Origin: Flavobacterium davisii
Lineage (GTDB): Bacteria; Bacteroidota; Bacteroidia; Flavobacteriales; Flavobacteriaceae
Direction of reading: 5' to 3'
Assembly: GCF_019565505.1 (NCBI RefSeq)
Contig: NZ_CP067378.1
Location: 1,178,001-1,242,000, forward strand
DNA length: 64,000 bases
Positions within the stretch are counted from its first letter, which is position 1; each line of letters begins with the position of its first letter. A model generated the notes under the pieces. It had not been told where the DNA came from. It made no database searches and saw only the letters and a program-made list of their open reading frames with translations. The position numbers were made by a program, and so were the translations under genes. Below are positions 26,935 through 34,789 of this stretch, in pieces.

Positions 26935-27049
26935 GTTATCTTTTCTATATATTAAAAAGTAATTGATATACAGATAGAATGTAGCACCTTTCCACAAGGG
27001 AGGTTGCTAAGCGTTCGTTGGGTCTATTCCCTCCCGCTTTCGTGATAAC
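26935..27049 (-). ncRNA. SAM-I (S-box) riboswitch upstream of metH
   Basis: On the minus strand the aptamer begins with GTTATCACGAAAGCGGGAGG and continues with AATAGACCCAACGAACGC, TTAGCAACCTCCC and AAAGGTGCTACATTC, the conserved S-box core. P1 pairs GTTATC (27049-27044) with GATAAC (26940-26935). A second GATAAC followed by a T run lies at 26908-26903, so P1's 5' strand has two possible partners. The -7 element TATCTTTG is at 27079-27072. Expected effect: high SAM lowers metH expression. Confidence 0.85.
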
Positions 27050-27071
27050 AACAATAAACTTATGAACAGGG

Positions 27072-27079
27072 CAAAGATA
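27072..27079 (-). promoter_or_regulatory. metH promoter -7 element
   Basis: TATCTTTG on the minus strand, about 23 bases upstream of the SAM-I aptamer. Confidence 0.65.
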
Positions 27080-27389
27080 ATTCACAAAATGTAAATTTGA
27101 AAATTTTTCAGAAATTTACTAATTATTTTTGAATTACATTTTATTTTTTCTGTAAAAACTAAAATACATAAAAATATTTTCTTATACCAAAACTTGACAG
27201 TGATTATTTACCACTGGGTTTTATGAATTAAATCTAATTATAAAAGAAAAAAGAACACGAATTATTATGCAGGCAAAAGCCTTTTAAACTCTTAAACTTA
27301 AACAAACACAAATCCACATGTTGTAGGTAATTGTACGAGAACCGAAGCGTTAAAAGCAGAAAAATTATCCTTTGGAATAAAATTTGTAG

Positions 27390-27397
27390 TATATTTG
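27390..27397 (+). promoter_or_regulatory. Promoter -7 element of small hypothetical operon
   Basis: TATATTTG, 20 bases before ATG 27418; supports the short form of the next gene. Confidence 0.55.
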
Positions 27398-27417
27398 ATA
27401 TATTAAATTTTTGTGAT

Positions 27418-27576
27418 ATGAATATTTTTAAATTAAAACCAAATCCAAAAATTAAAGTTACTTCTAATGGAGGTTTTTATATTAAGTCGGAAGATATTTT
27501 TTCAGACAGAGAAAAAACAAAAAGACAGTTAGATGCTTTAAAAAAGATTGTAAAGGAATATAAGGTTAAAGGTTAA
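27418..27576 (+). CDS. Small hypothetical protein
   Basis: A 52-aa basic protein starting MNIFKLKPNPKIKVTSNGGF and ending in a charged helix (REKTKRQLDALKKIVKEYKVKG). It is not recognised. The longer open frame from 27331 is rejected because the -7 element lies inside it. Its stop overlaps the start of the next gene (TAATG), so the two are translationally coupled. Confidence 0.5.
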   Translation: MNIFKLKPNPKIKVTSNGGFYIKSEDIFSDREKTKRQLDALKKIVKEYKVKG

Positions 27577-28340
27577 TGATAAAGTTTGACCTACTACTTC
27601 TACCTTTAGTCGGTGGGTATGTTTTTCTTATAACATTCTACTTGACTAAATTTTACCATCAAAGAATTGACAGGCAAAGATTAATATTCAACTCTGTTAT
27701 TGCTGGCTTATTAATATCTATTTTTGGCTTATACTTAAATGAGATTTTAAAGCTTGAATGTTTTGTGTGTTTTAGAAAATTTTTTAAATTCCTAATCCCT
27801 TTAAAATATGAAGGTTTAACGGTGCCTTTTTATATTTTCTTAATCTCCTACCCTATAGCAAAAATAGCAAATAGGATATTTCCAGATAATTTTGCATTAT
27901 ATTGGATTATTCAGAAATGGGGAGATGATTATGAAAAACTATTTTGGGATTCTGTTGGAGATGAGAATAATCTTCTGATGATAACCACAAAGTCCAATAA
28001 AGTCTATGTTGGTTATTTATCTAATGTTTCAGAACCTTTAAAAAACTCACACATAACAATTATACCTAGTATGAGTGGTTACAGAGATAAAGAAACCCAA
28101 GTTTTTAAGATAACAACAGATTACATAGACACTTTAGAGAATTATTTCAAAGAAAATAAAGCTAATAAGTTAGAGGATGTTATTGGGATGACTCTACCAA
28201 CATCAGAAATAATTATTGTGTCTAAATTCATACCTGAATTGTTTAAAGGCTTTAAAGAGAAAGAAGAAGTAGAAAACACTAAACCCCAAACAGAGCTTGA
28301 AAAGTCAAAACGAGGGAGAAAAACAAATCCTGAAAAATAA
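27576..28340 (+). CDS. Hypothetical membrane protein, DUF6338-like
   Basis: A 254-aa protein with three predicted N-terminal membrane segments (about 5-23, 35-54 and 80-98), then a soluble domain containing LLMITTKSNKVYVGYLSNVSEP and a long polar, Lys-rich tail (KSKRGRKTNPEK). The small beta-barrel-like block after the helices resembles DUF6338 proteins, but this is a tentative match. It is coupled to the small gene before it. The pair is a probable accessory insertion between metH and hom-metX. Confidence 0.5.
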   Translation: MIKFDLLLLPLVGGYVFLITFYLTKFYHQRIDRQRLIFNSVIAGLLISIFGLYLNEILKLECFVCFRKFFKFLIPLKYEGLTVPFYIFLISYPIAKIANRIFPDNFALYWIIQKWGDDYEKLFWDSVGDENNLLMITTKSNKVYVGYLSNVSEPLKNSHITIIPSMSGYRDKETQVFKITTDYIDTLENYFKENKANKLEDVIGMTLPTSEIIIVSKFIPELFKGFKEKEEVENTKPQTELEKSKRGRKTNPEK

Positions 28341-28629
28341 CAACCACCTACAACAGTAGTTTTGCTAGATACGGAGTTTCGGATCAATTTAAAGTAAATT
28401 TTGTACTTGCGGAGTGCAGTAAAAACACTAACAATCAGTGCTTTTCGAGCTCCTCACCTCGCAAAGCCACAAAACGAATTCTAAAACTAAAAATCTAAGA
28501 AAACTCAGATGGTCACAGATAAACACAGATGAAAAAAATACAACTGAAATGTGGATAATTTAAACAAATATTTTTGTAGTCAACTGCCTTTTAAACCTAT
28601 AAACTCATAAACTTTTAATCACTCAAACT
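28341..28629. other. Intergenic region with repeat debris
   Basis: No gene. It contains short direct-repeat debris (ACAGATAAACACAGATG) and a GTACTTGCGGAG stretch of the kind scattered in Flavobacterium genomes. It lies between convergent transcription units. Confidence 0.4.
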
Positions 28630-29727
28630 TTAAATCTCCACCAATTCCCTTACTTTCAATTGCTCAGCAACTTTAAGCACATCAGTTAAAACCCCGCGGG
28701 CAGTAACTTGCTTTCCTGCTCCTGCTCCTTGAATTACTATAGGTATAGCTCCATACGAATCGGAATAAATTTCTATCAAATTATCTGCTCCGCGTAATTG
28801 TCCTAAAGCTGAACTCGTAGGAACTGAAACTAATTTGACCGAGAGTTCTTTTTGCTCTATATCAAAATCACCCACATAACGCAATACATGTTCGTCTTGC
28901 TGTAGTAATTTTTGATTCTCAAAAGGAGCATCTAAAAGCTTCTTGGATTTATGATAACTTTTCACAGGCAATGAAACTAATTCTTCAGTCAATAGCGATT
29001 GTATTTTTATGTCTGAAAACTCAAAGTCATATCCTAATTCACGAGCCAAAATCAGAAGTTTACGCGCCACATCATTTCCATTCAAATCTTCACGCGAATC
29101 GGGTTCCGTCAAACCTTGAGTTTCGGCATCTTTTAAAATACTCGAAAAAGAAGTATCCTCAACACCAAAACGATTAAAAATATAACTGATAGTACCTGAA
29201 AAAACACCTCGTATTTTAGTGATTTTTTCTCCAGCCAAATGCAAATCTTGAATTGTTTGTACTACTGGCAACCCCGCTCCAACATTCGTTTCATACAAAA
29301 ATAACTTATCAAACTTCTTCAATTGACGACGCAATTCTTTATAAAAATCAAAATGAATCGTATTCGCTTTTTTATTTGCCGAAACAATATGGAATCCATT
29401 TTGAACCAATGGAATATAATGCTTTATTATATCTGAACTCGCTGTAGCATCAACTACAATTAAGTTTTCCAATTCATTTTCTATAACATAATCAAAAATA
29501 CTATCCAAATGAAAAGGCACAGCATTACTAGAAAAATCGGCTTCCCATTGATTGCGGACGCCTTCTTTTTCATAAAACGCCACCGTGGAATTGGTGATTA
29601 CTGGCACACGTAAATCGATATTACGTTGTTTTAGAAAAAATTGCTGACTTTCTAATATTTGTTGGATTAATGTACTTCCTACATTTCCTATCCCAAATAA
29701 AATTACATTAACTCTGATAACTGACAT
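28630..29727 (-). CDS. hom: Homoserine dehydrogenase
   Basis: A 365-aa NAD(P)-dependent homoserine dehydrogenase. The Rossmann motif is at the N-terminus (VILFGIGNVGSTLIQQI); VVDATAS, HIVSANKKANT, YETNVGAGLPVVQTI, GVFSGTISYIFN and TEPDSREDLNGNDVARKLLILARE are the catalytic and substrate signatures. No aspartate kinase or ACT domain is fused. The product homoserine is acetylated by MetX, whose gene is upstream and overlaps by 20 nt, so the pair is one operon under the tandem attenuators. Confidence 0.96.
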   Translation of the reverse strand: MSVIRVNVILFGIGNVGSTLIQQILESQQFFLKQRNIDLRVPVITNSTVAFYEKEGVRNQWEADFSSNAVPFHLDSIFDYVIENELENLIVVDATASSDIIKHYIPLVQNGFHIVSANKKANTIHFDFYKELRRQLKKFDKLFLYETNVGAGLPVVQTIQDLHLAGEKITKIRGVFSGTISYIFNRFGVEDTSFSSILKDAETQGLTEPDSREDLNGNDVARKLLILARELGYDFEFSDIKIQSLLTEELVSLPVKSYHKSKKLLDAPFENQKLLQQDEHVLRYVGDFDIEQKELSVKLVSVPTSSALGQLRGADNLIEIYSDSYGAIPIVIQGAGAGKQVTARGVLTDVLKVAEQLKVRELVEI

Positions 29728-30700
29728 TTTTAGTTGTTTTAAAATTAAAAATTGGCCATAAAATTTGCCCTAACTGTTCGTATTCTATTAAAAAAGCATC
29801 ATGCCCATGCACTGAATTTAGGGTATGAAGAAAAAGTGCCTTATATTGTTTACAAAAACGACGGTGCAAATTTTCGTTTTCATACGCCACAAATAGACCA
29901 TCCGAATCTACAGCTACCTGATGAATGACTGCAGTAGTTTCATTAAAAAAAAGCTGTAGAGCCATTTCATCTACAGATTTACCAATGGTTCGTAACAAAT
30001 GATTCATCAATTTATAAGCTGAAAGCGAAAACCGTGTTTGCAACGATTGTCCGTGGAAATCCAGCCAGTTTTCCACAGCGTAAGCACCATTAACATATTC
30101 TTGTTGAAATTTCAAATCGATTGACAACGGACTTCGATACAGCATCATGGCGTGTTTTCGAGCATCCTCAATAGGTTGGCACGAATGATTTAAAATATCA
30201 TCTTGAATTTTCACATTTGCTATCAACCAATCATTTGCTTTATAATTAGAAGCAATAGGTATCACATATTGCATTGCTTTAGGTTTCAAAAAAGCCATTT
30301 CCCATACAATTCCTCCTCCAAGACTTCCACCTATAAGCGCAAAAACGTTTTTAACCCCCAAGTATTCTAGTCCTTCCCAAAAAAGTTTTGCAATATCTCT
30401 AGTCGTAAAATCCGTATAATTTTCAATTAAACTCCCTCCTTCAAATCCATTTCCTATGATATTAAAAGCAACGATTGTGAAATGCTGGGTATCTATAGTT
30501 TTACCATCTCCAATCAAAGCCTTCCACCAGCCTTTTTCGCCAGCTACATTTGAATTCCCCGTCAAAGCGTGATTTACAACCACAACGGGAGCAGTTCCTA
30601 AAGGTTGCCCAAAAGTTTGATAGGCCAAATTCAGAAAAGGGATTCTTTTTTCATTTTCTAATTTGAAATTAAAAACGTCTATTTTTTGAAGTTTACTCAT
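29708..30700 (-). CDS. metX: Homoserine O-acetyltransferase
   Basis: An alpha/beta-hydrolase-fold acetyltransferase making O-acetylhomoserine. Motifs: VVNHALTGNS (oxyanion region), ALIGGSLGGGIVWEMA (nucleophile Ser), DSDGLFVAYEN (Asp) and SVHGHDAFLIEY (catalytic His). From ATG 30700 (MSKLQKIDVF) it has 330 aa; the open frame goes 11 codons further but starts close to the proximal attenuator hairpin. It is preceded by two leader-peptide attenuators and followed by overlapping hom. Confidence 0.95.
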   Translation of the reverse strand: MSKLQKIDVFNFKLENEKRIPFLNLAYQTFGQPLGTAPVVVVNHALTGNSNVAGEKGWWKALIGDGKTIDTQHFTIVAFNIIGNGFEGGSLIENYTDFTTRDIAKLFWEGLEYLGVKNVFALIGGSLGGGIVWEMAFLKPKAMQYVIPIASNYKANDWLIANVKIQDDILNHSCQPIEDARKHAMMLYRSPLSIDLKFQQEYVNGAYAVENWLDFHGQSLQTRFSLSAYKLMNHLLRTIGKSVDEMALQLFFNETTAVIHQVAVDSDGLFVAYENENLHRRFCKQYKALFLHTLNSVHGHDAFLIEYEQLGQILWPIFNFKTTKNVSYQS

Positions 30701-30750
30701 TGTTCTTATGAAATTATACTTTCTAAAATTCAATATTGATTGTTAAAAAA

Positions 30751-30782
30751 AAGTCCTTTTGGAGCTATTACCAAAAGGACTT
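30751..30782 (-). terminator. Attenuator terminator, proximal, of metX leader
   Basis: On the minus strand AAGTCCTTTTGG pairs with CCAAAAGGACTT across 8 bases and is followed by eight Ts. It lies 50 bases upstream of metX and 23 bases after the proximal leader peptide, so it acts inside the metX leader rather than at the end of a gene. Confidence 0.8.
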
Positions 30783-30804
30783 ACAAACACAAACAAACCA
30801 AGAT

Positions 30805-30891
30805 TTAAGTCTTTATATACTGATAATAGCTAGGTGATGCACAACAGCACATCATATAATAACAACACATCATTTTTCTAATTGTCAACAT
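30805..30891 (-). CDS. Met/Cys-rich leader peptide (proximal) of metX-hom
   Basis: A 28-codon reading frame beginning MLTIRKMMCCYYMMCCCAS, with four Met and five Cys codons in two dense clusters (MMCC, MMCCC) and several Tyr codons. It is immediately followed by a terminator hairpin and then metX. Pattern and position are those of ribosome-mediated attenuation: slow reading of Met or Cys codons would prevent the terminator from forming. Expression of the peptide is inferred. Confidence 0.75.
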   Translation of the reverse strand: MLTIRKMMCCYYMMCCCASPSYYQYIKT

Positions 30892-30920
30892 TTTTTTCTT
30901 TTAAATTGTATTCAACAAAA

Positions 30921-30942
30921 AACCTCTGCTTTTGCAGAGGTT
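30921..30942 (-). terminator. Attenuator terminator, distal, of metX leader
   Basis: Stem AACCTCTGC / GCAGAGGTT with a 4-base loop and six Ts on the minus strand. The leader peptide end contains GCAGAGG, which can pair with the CCTCTGC arm as a competing structure. Confidence 0.78.
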
Positions 30943-30976
30943 TATAGCTAATTATTTAGATTTGATTATGCCATAC

Positions 30977-31012
30977 TTACCTCTGCGGAAACTTCCACAT
31001 CATAAAAACCAT
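30977..31012 (-). CDS. Met-rich leader peptide (distal) of metX-hom
   Basis: An 11-codon frame MVFMMWKFPQR with a Met-Met-Trp cluster. Its last codons (CCG CAG AGG TAA) contain GCAGAGG, complementary to the 5' arm of the following terminator (30921-30942), so ribosome position would decide which hairpin forms. A promoter element lies about 50 bases upstream. Confidence 0.7.
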   Translation of the reverse strand: MVFMMWKFPQR

Positions 31013-31062
31013 ATTGCAAATCGTTGTAATCATTTTATTTTTCTTTTACTTTTTCAACAGGA

Positions 31063-31070
31063 CAAACTTA
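31063..31070 (-). promoter_or_regulatory. Promoter -7 element of metX-hom leader
   Basis: TAAGTTTG on the minus strand, 51 bases upstream of the distal leader peptide. The further stretch 31071-31380 is AT-rich with no gene seen. Confidence 0.55.
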
Positions 31071-31380
31071 GATACTTTTTCTTTTAAAATAAAATTTTTA
31101 GATTATTTTTCTAAATTTTATTATTACATATATTATAAGTAGAATTTAAATTTAAAAACATTTTACAAAAGCGTTTAAAAAACTAAAAAAGGGATTGGAG
31201 TAGAATATATCAATTTCAACAAGATTCTATATTAAACTCATAACTTTCAATCATAAGCCGAGAATTCTTATTTCATCTAAATTCTTTTCACAAAAAGTTC
31301 AGCAAAACGAAAAACTAAATCTTTAGAGATTTGACTTAGAAAATCGTTCCTCCAATTCACAATATCTTCTCTTAAAAACT

Positions 31381-32091
31381 CTATTTCAATTTGCAAAAAG
31401 ATTCAATTTCAAACCTAGATATCTCACATTTGTAAATACAACTCCCAACAAAACTTTCATCTGAACAGTTATTCTGTGCAAGCGGAACATATAATTTAAC
31501 TTTCTCTAATTGTTCAAAATCTCTAAAAATTCTAACTGAATACTCAAGTATTTTTTTGAAAGCATAATATTCAGAACGAACAAAACCTTCCTTAAAATAA
31601 ATTTCTCTTTTAACATAGTTTGATTTAACCTCATCAAAATAACCAGAATTATGCTTATTCCTTTTAAAAAATTCAGATTTCGACAACTGTAAACCATAGA
31701 TTTTTTGGTTAAAAAAATAATCTATAGTCAATTCGACTTGTTTCATTTCATTTAATTTTAACACATCTAGTCTTAAATTTGAATTTTTCACTCTGTTTTT
31801 AGCAGCCGGTGAATATCCTTTATTTGTTACCATGAAACCAAAGTTAGCCTTAACATCCTCCATCATACCAATAAAACTCTCAACAACTTTTACATCTATA
31901 TTTTTTTTATAGTATTTACAATCAACTATTCCCAATACCCTATTACCTGCCAAATCACCTCGTATTGCAAAATCAATTTGTCTTTCAACTTTACTATATA
32001 TACCGTAAATAGAATCATCATAATCAATCTCACATTCTGGATAGATTTCTTTTAGAAAATCAAATATTTGTATTTCATATTCCTTCCACAT
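31381..32091 (-). CDS. Mrr-like restriction endonuclease family protein
   Basis: A 236-aa protein whose N-terminal half is a PD-(D/E)XK nuclease of the Mrr_cat type: YSKVERQIDFAIRGD (the Asp of QxDF), then VLGIVDCKYYKKNIDVKVVESFIGMMEDV (D/E-x-K as DCK), then GFMVTNKGYSPAAK. The C-terminal half is not recognised. Such proteins cut modified or foreign DNA. The gene lies with a small hypothetical gene between the metX leader and tauE, an accessory position. Confidence 0.75.
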   Translation of the reverse strand: MWKEYEIQIFDFLKEIYPECEIDYDDSIYGIYSKVERQIDFAIRGDLAGNRVLGIVDCKYYKKNIDVKVVESFIGMMEDVKANFGFMVTNKGYSPAAKNRVKNSNLRLDVLKLNEMKQVELTIDYFFNQKIYGLQLSKSEFFKRNKHNSGYFDEVKSNYVKREIYFKEGFVRSEYYAFKKILEYSVRIFRDFEQLEKVKLYVPLAQNNCSDESFVGSCIYKCEISRFEIESFCKLK

Positions 32092-32106
32092 AAAACGAAA
32101 ATAATT

Positions 32107-32433
32107 TTACTCAATAACAAGGTTCACTAAAATTGGCAATTCAACAGAATTATTCAGTAACACATCTTCTCCATTGTCTTTTTCAACAATCAATACAATA
32201 TTGTCATTTTTACTCGCTATACTATCAATACTAGCTCTTCCAAAACCAACATCTAAATGAATAACTTTTTTCGAAACTATTTCTCCTTTATAAGAAAATA
32301 TAATTTTAACATTTTTCTGTTGAATATCATCTTTTAGGGAAACTGTACAATCTGAAACCAACCTTCCTGTCAAAGCAATTTTATCATTAATTAAAAAAGA
32401 CTCTACTATTTGAAATTGTTCAATTTTTGACAT
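32107..32433 (-). CDS. Hypothetical protein upstream of Mrr-like gene
   Basis: A 108-aa protein from ATG 32433 (MSKIEQFQIVESFLINDKIA), beta-rich, with VKIIFSYKGEIVSKKVIHL and NIVLIVEKDNGEDVLL. It is not recognised. The start is chosen because a TATCTTTG -7 element at 32473-32466 lies inside the longer frame. It ends 15 bases before the Mrr-like gene, so both form a small operon. Confidence 0.6.
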   Translation of the reverse strand: MSKIEQFQIVESFLINDKIALTGRLVSDCTVSLKDDIQQKNVKIIFSYKGEIVSKKVIHLDVGFGRASIDSIASKNDNIVLIVEKDNGEDVLLNNSVELPILVNLVIE

Positions 32434-32524
32434 AATCATTAAACCATAACAAACCTTTATAATCCCAAAGATACAGATAACATTCAAACAATACCATTCA
32501 CTTATTTAAATTAAAATCCTTTCT

Positions 32525-33374
32525 TTACTTAGTAAAAAAATCTAGCACATGCGCTTTCGAAATCATTGTTTTAATACTCCAAATAGTAACTAACAGGGCT
32601 ACTAAAAACAAAGCTTTACGTTGGGGCACTTTGCCAACCAACTTGGCTGCGAGTGGTGCTGCAATGGAACCTCCTATGATTAATCCTGCAATAATAAACC
32701 AATGACTTACTCCCATAGAAACAAAAAGGTAATGGCAGCGGCTAGGGTAACAAAAAACTCGGCTAAACTCACTGTTCCAACTACATATTTTGATTTCTTT
32801 CCTAATGACATTAACGTTGAAGTTACTATAGGCCCCCAACCTCCTCCTGCAAAAGAATCTAGAAATCCGCCAGAAAATCCTAACACTCCTGTAGCGACAC
32901 TTTTTTTACGTTCCAGTGGTTTTTTACGTAACGCTAATCGAAATAAATTAAGCCCCATGATTAAGGTGTAAATCGATAGTAATAAGTAAGTTTCTTTTTC
33001 GTACTTATCCCCTAAATAGACTAACAATAAAGCACCTCCTATAGCGCCTACTACTCCGGTATGGCTAACCAGAATAATAGTTTTTTGTTTACGTTCCCAA
33101 ATCTATAGTGGGAAAATCCGCTGATACCACTGGAAAACATTTCGGCGGTATGAATACTACCACTGATGGCTTTTGGACTGATTCCAAAGAGCATCATACT
33201 TGCAGAACAAGTTAATCCGTAGCCCAAACCTACAGCACCATCGACTAATTGCGCAACGAAACCTACAGCTAACATGATATAAAAAGCAGTGGGTATTTGG
33301 CTCGTAAAATCAAGCATTTGATCAATGGAGACTATCCCTGAGAAACCATAACCTACAAAAACAGCAAAAAACAC
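32525..33374 (-). pseudogene. tauE: TauE/SafE-family sulfite/sulfonate exporter, two frame lesions
   Basis: A polytopic TauE/SafE membrane protein at the end of the sulfur run. Part one has VGFVAQLVDGAVGLGYGLTCSASM, part two GALLLVYLGDKY (in another frame) and GFLDSFAGGGWGPIVTSTLM, part three MGVSHWFIIAGLIIGGSIAAPLAAKL. Loss of one G at a Pro-Gly codon (near 33056, CCGGAG for CCGGGAG) and of one T in a run (32723-32727) explain the breaks. The corrected protein is about 280 aa with eight helices. No ATG is seen near the 5' end; GTG 33374 or a non-standard start overlapping met8 is possible. Confidence 0.82.
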
Positions 33375-33408
33375 AATGGATAATTGAAAAGCTAATTGCT
33401 GGTATTTT

Positions 33409-34002
33409 TTATTTGTTTTTTTCCTTTTTAGGACTTAGTGCTTCTGTGGCTTGGTTTAACACCTCTAATTTTTCTTGAAAATCGCCTTTAACAGAATCAC
33501 GTAAGGTATTTAAACTATCTAAATTTTCGTCTATCGAATCAGGAATAATATCGGTAAAAAACTCTCGCATTCTACGAGCTAATACAGGCGATTTCCCATT
33601 GGTTGAAATCGCAATTTTCATATTGCCTTTATTCACAATTGAACCTAAATAAAAGTCACATAAATCGGGTTGATCTGCTGCATTGACTAAAATTTGCTTT
33701 TGATTGGCTAATTTTTTAATATTTTTATTTACTTCTGTATCGTTAGTAGTCGTAATGACAAAATCAATATCTTCTAAATCTGATTCCTGAAAGGCTCTTT
33801 CTTCAAATTGGATAGAAGGTTCGTTTTTGAGTTTTAATAATGTCGTATCAAAAATTTCTTTTCCTACTAATTTAATAGAAATATTAGGGTTTTGTTTTAA
33901 CAATGTTTCTGTTTTTTCTAAGGCAACATTACCTCCACCTACAATAAGGAATCGTTTGCTTTCGGTTTTTAAAAAAACGGGGAAAAGTGTGCTATTATCC
34001 AT
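33409..34002 (-). CDS. Precorrin-2 dehydrogenase / sirohydrochlorin ferrochelatase (Met8/CysG-N type)
   Basis: A 197-aa NAD-dependent enzyme for siroheme. Rossmann motif FLIVGGGNVALEKTETLL, then VITTTNDTEVN, VNAADQPDLCDFYLGSIV and ISTNGKSPVLARRMREFF. It acts after CobA (38190-39023) to give siroheme, the cofactor of sulfite reductase encoded at 34790-36433. The order sir, DUF2490 gene, met8, tauE on one strand supports a shared transcript. Confidence 0.92.
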   Translation of the reverse strand: MDNSTLFPVFLKTESKRFLIVGGGNVALEKTETLLKQNPNISIKLVGKEIFDTTLLKLKNEPSIQFEERAFQESDLEDIDFVITTTNDTEVNKNIKKLANQKQILVNAADQPDLCDFYLGSIVNKGNMKIAISTNGKSPVLARRMREFFTDIIPDSIDENLDSLNTLRDSVKGDFQEKLEVLNQATEALSPKKEKNK

Positions 34003-34007
34003 AATTG

Positions 34008-34738
34008 TTATTTACTTAAATCAATATTGTGAAAAATAGAAAAACGAATGATATTTCTATCATAAAACTCGTTACCTGTAGTTTTTTGTTGAAACCAGTT
34101 CATGTAACCCAGCTCTATTGAAAAATTCTTGTCAAATTTATAATTTAATGCGGTGTATATTCTATTTTGGTCAAAAACATTTTTAATAATTTTGCTTCCT
34201 GCATTAAACATTACCTCATCTTTAATTTTGAAGATTAATTTTTCTTCCTTTTCTTTTTTAACCAATGGAAAGTCAAATCCTAACTGGTATCTAAATCGGA
34301 AATTAGAAAATATAAATCCTCCTTTTAATTCGTTATTCTCCGTTTGATGAAAAAATCTTGCTTCTAGTTTATATCGATGATTAATAGAAAAGAAACTGTA
34401 TTTTTTCTTGGAATTAAATCCGATGTCAGGACGTAATTCAGGGACTATCAATTTACTTTTTGATTCGGGGTTATTGGGGCTTTGTAAAAACAACACCATC
34501 CCTACTGAACCATTAATATTATCAATTAGCTTTCTATCTAAATTAGACCTGAACACCAATTGATGTTGTGCCGCTGGATTGTAAAATTGTCTTTCTTGTA
34601 TCTCTGAATGTAATGTCCAATTGGAATTAAATTTTAATTGGTTGTAATATCCATACCACAATAACTGCTGGCTTTCGACTTTCTTTTGTGCGAAAGTGAG
34701 GCTGGATAAGAGTAGGAGTAAAAGAGTTTTTTTTTCAT
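34008..34738 (-). CDS. DUF2490 outer-membrane protein (frame lesion in signal peptide)
   Basis: A beta-rich exported protein of about 243 aa resembling DUF2490: LLWYGYYNQLKFNSNWTLHSEIQERQF, QHQLVFRSNLDRKL, then alternating strands to GNEFYDRNIIRFSIFHNID. A signal peptide is expected to start at ATG 34738 (MKKKTLLLLLLSSLTFAQ), but the A run at 34727-34735 has nine As where ten are needed to stay in frame. The open frame that instead runs upstream to 34790 passes through a palindrome and is probably spurious. Its role in sulfur assimilation is unknown. Confidence 0.75.
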
Positions 34739-34749
34739 TTTTATCTTTT

Positions 34750-34782
34750 AGACCTAACAGGTTTTGAAAACCTGTTAGGTCT
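34750..34782. repeat. 33-bp perfect palindrome (AGACCTAACAGG family)
   Basis: AGACCTAACAGGTTTT, G, then AAAACCTGTTAGGTCT: perfect 16-bp arms. A second copy is at 39072-39104. Lies between sir and the DUF2490 gene. Confidence 0.8.
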
Positions 34783-34789
34783 GTCATCA

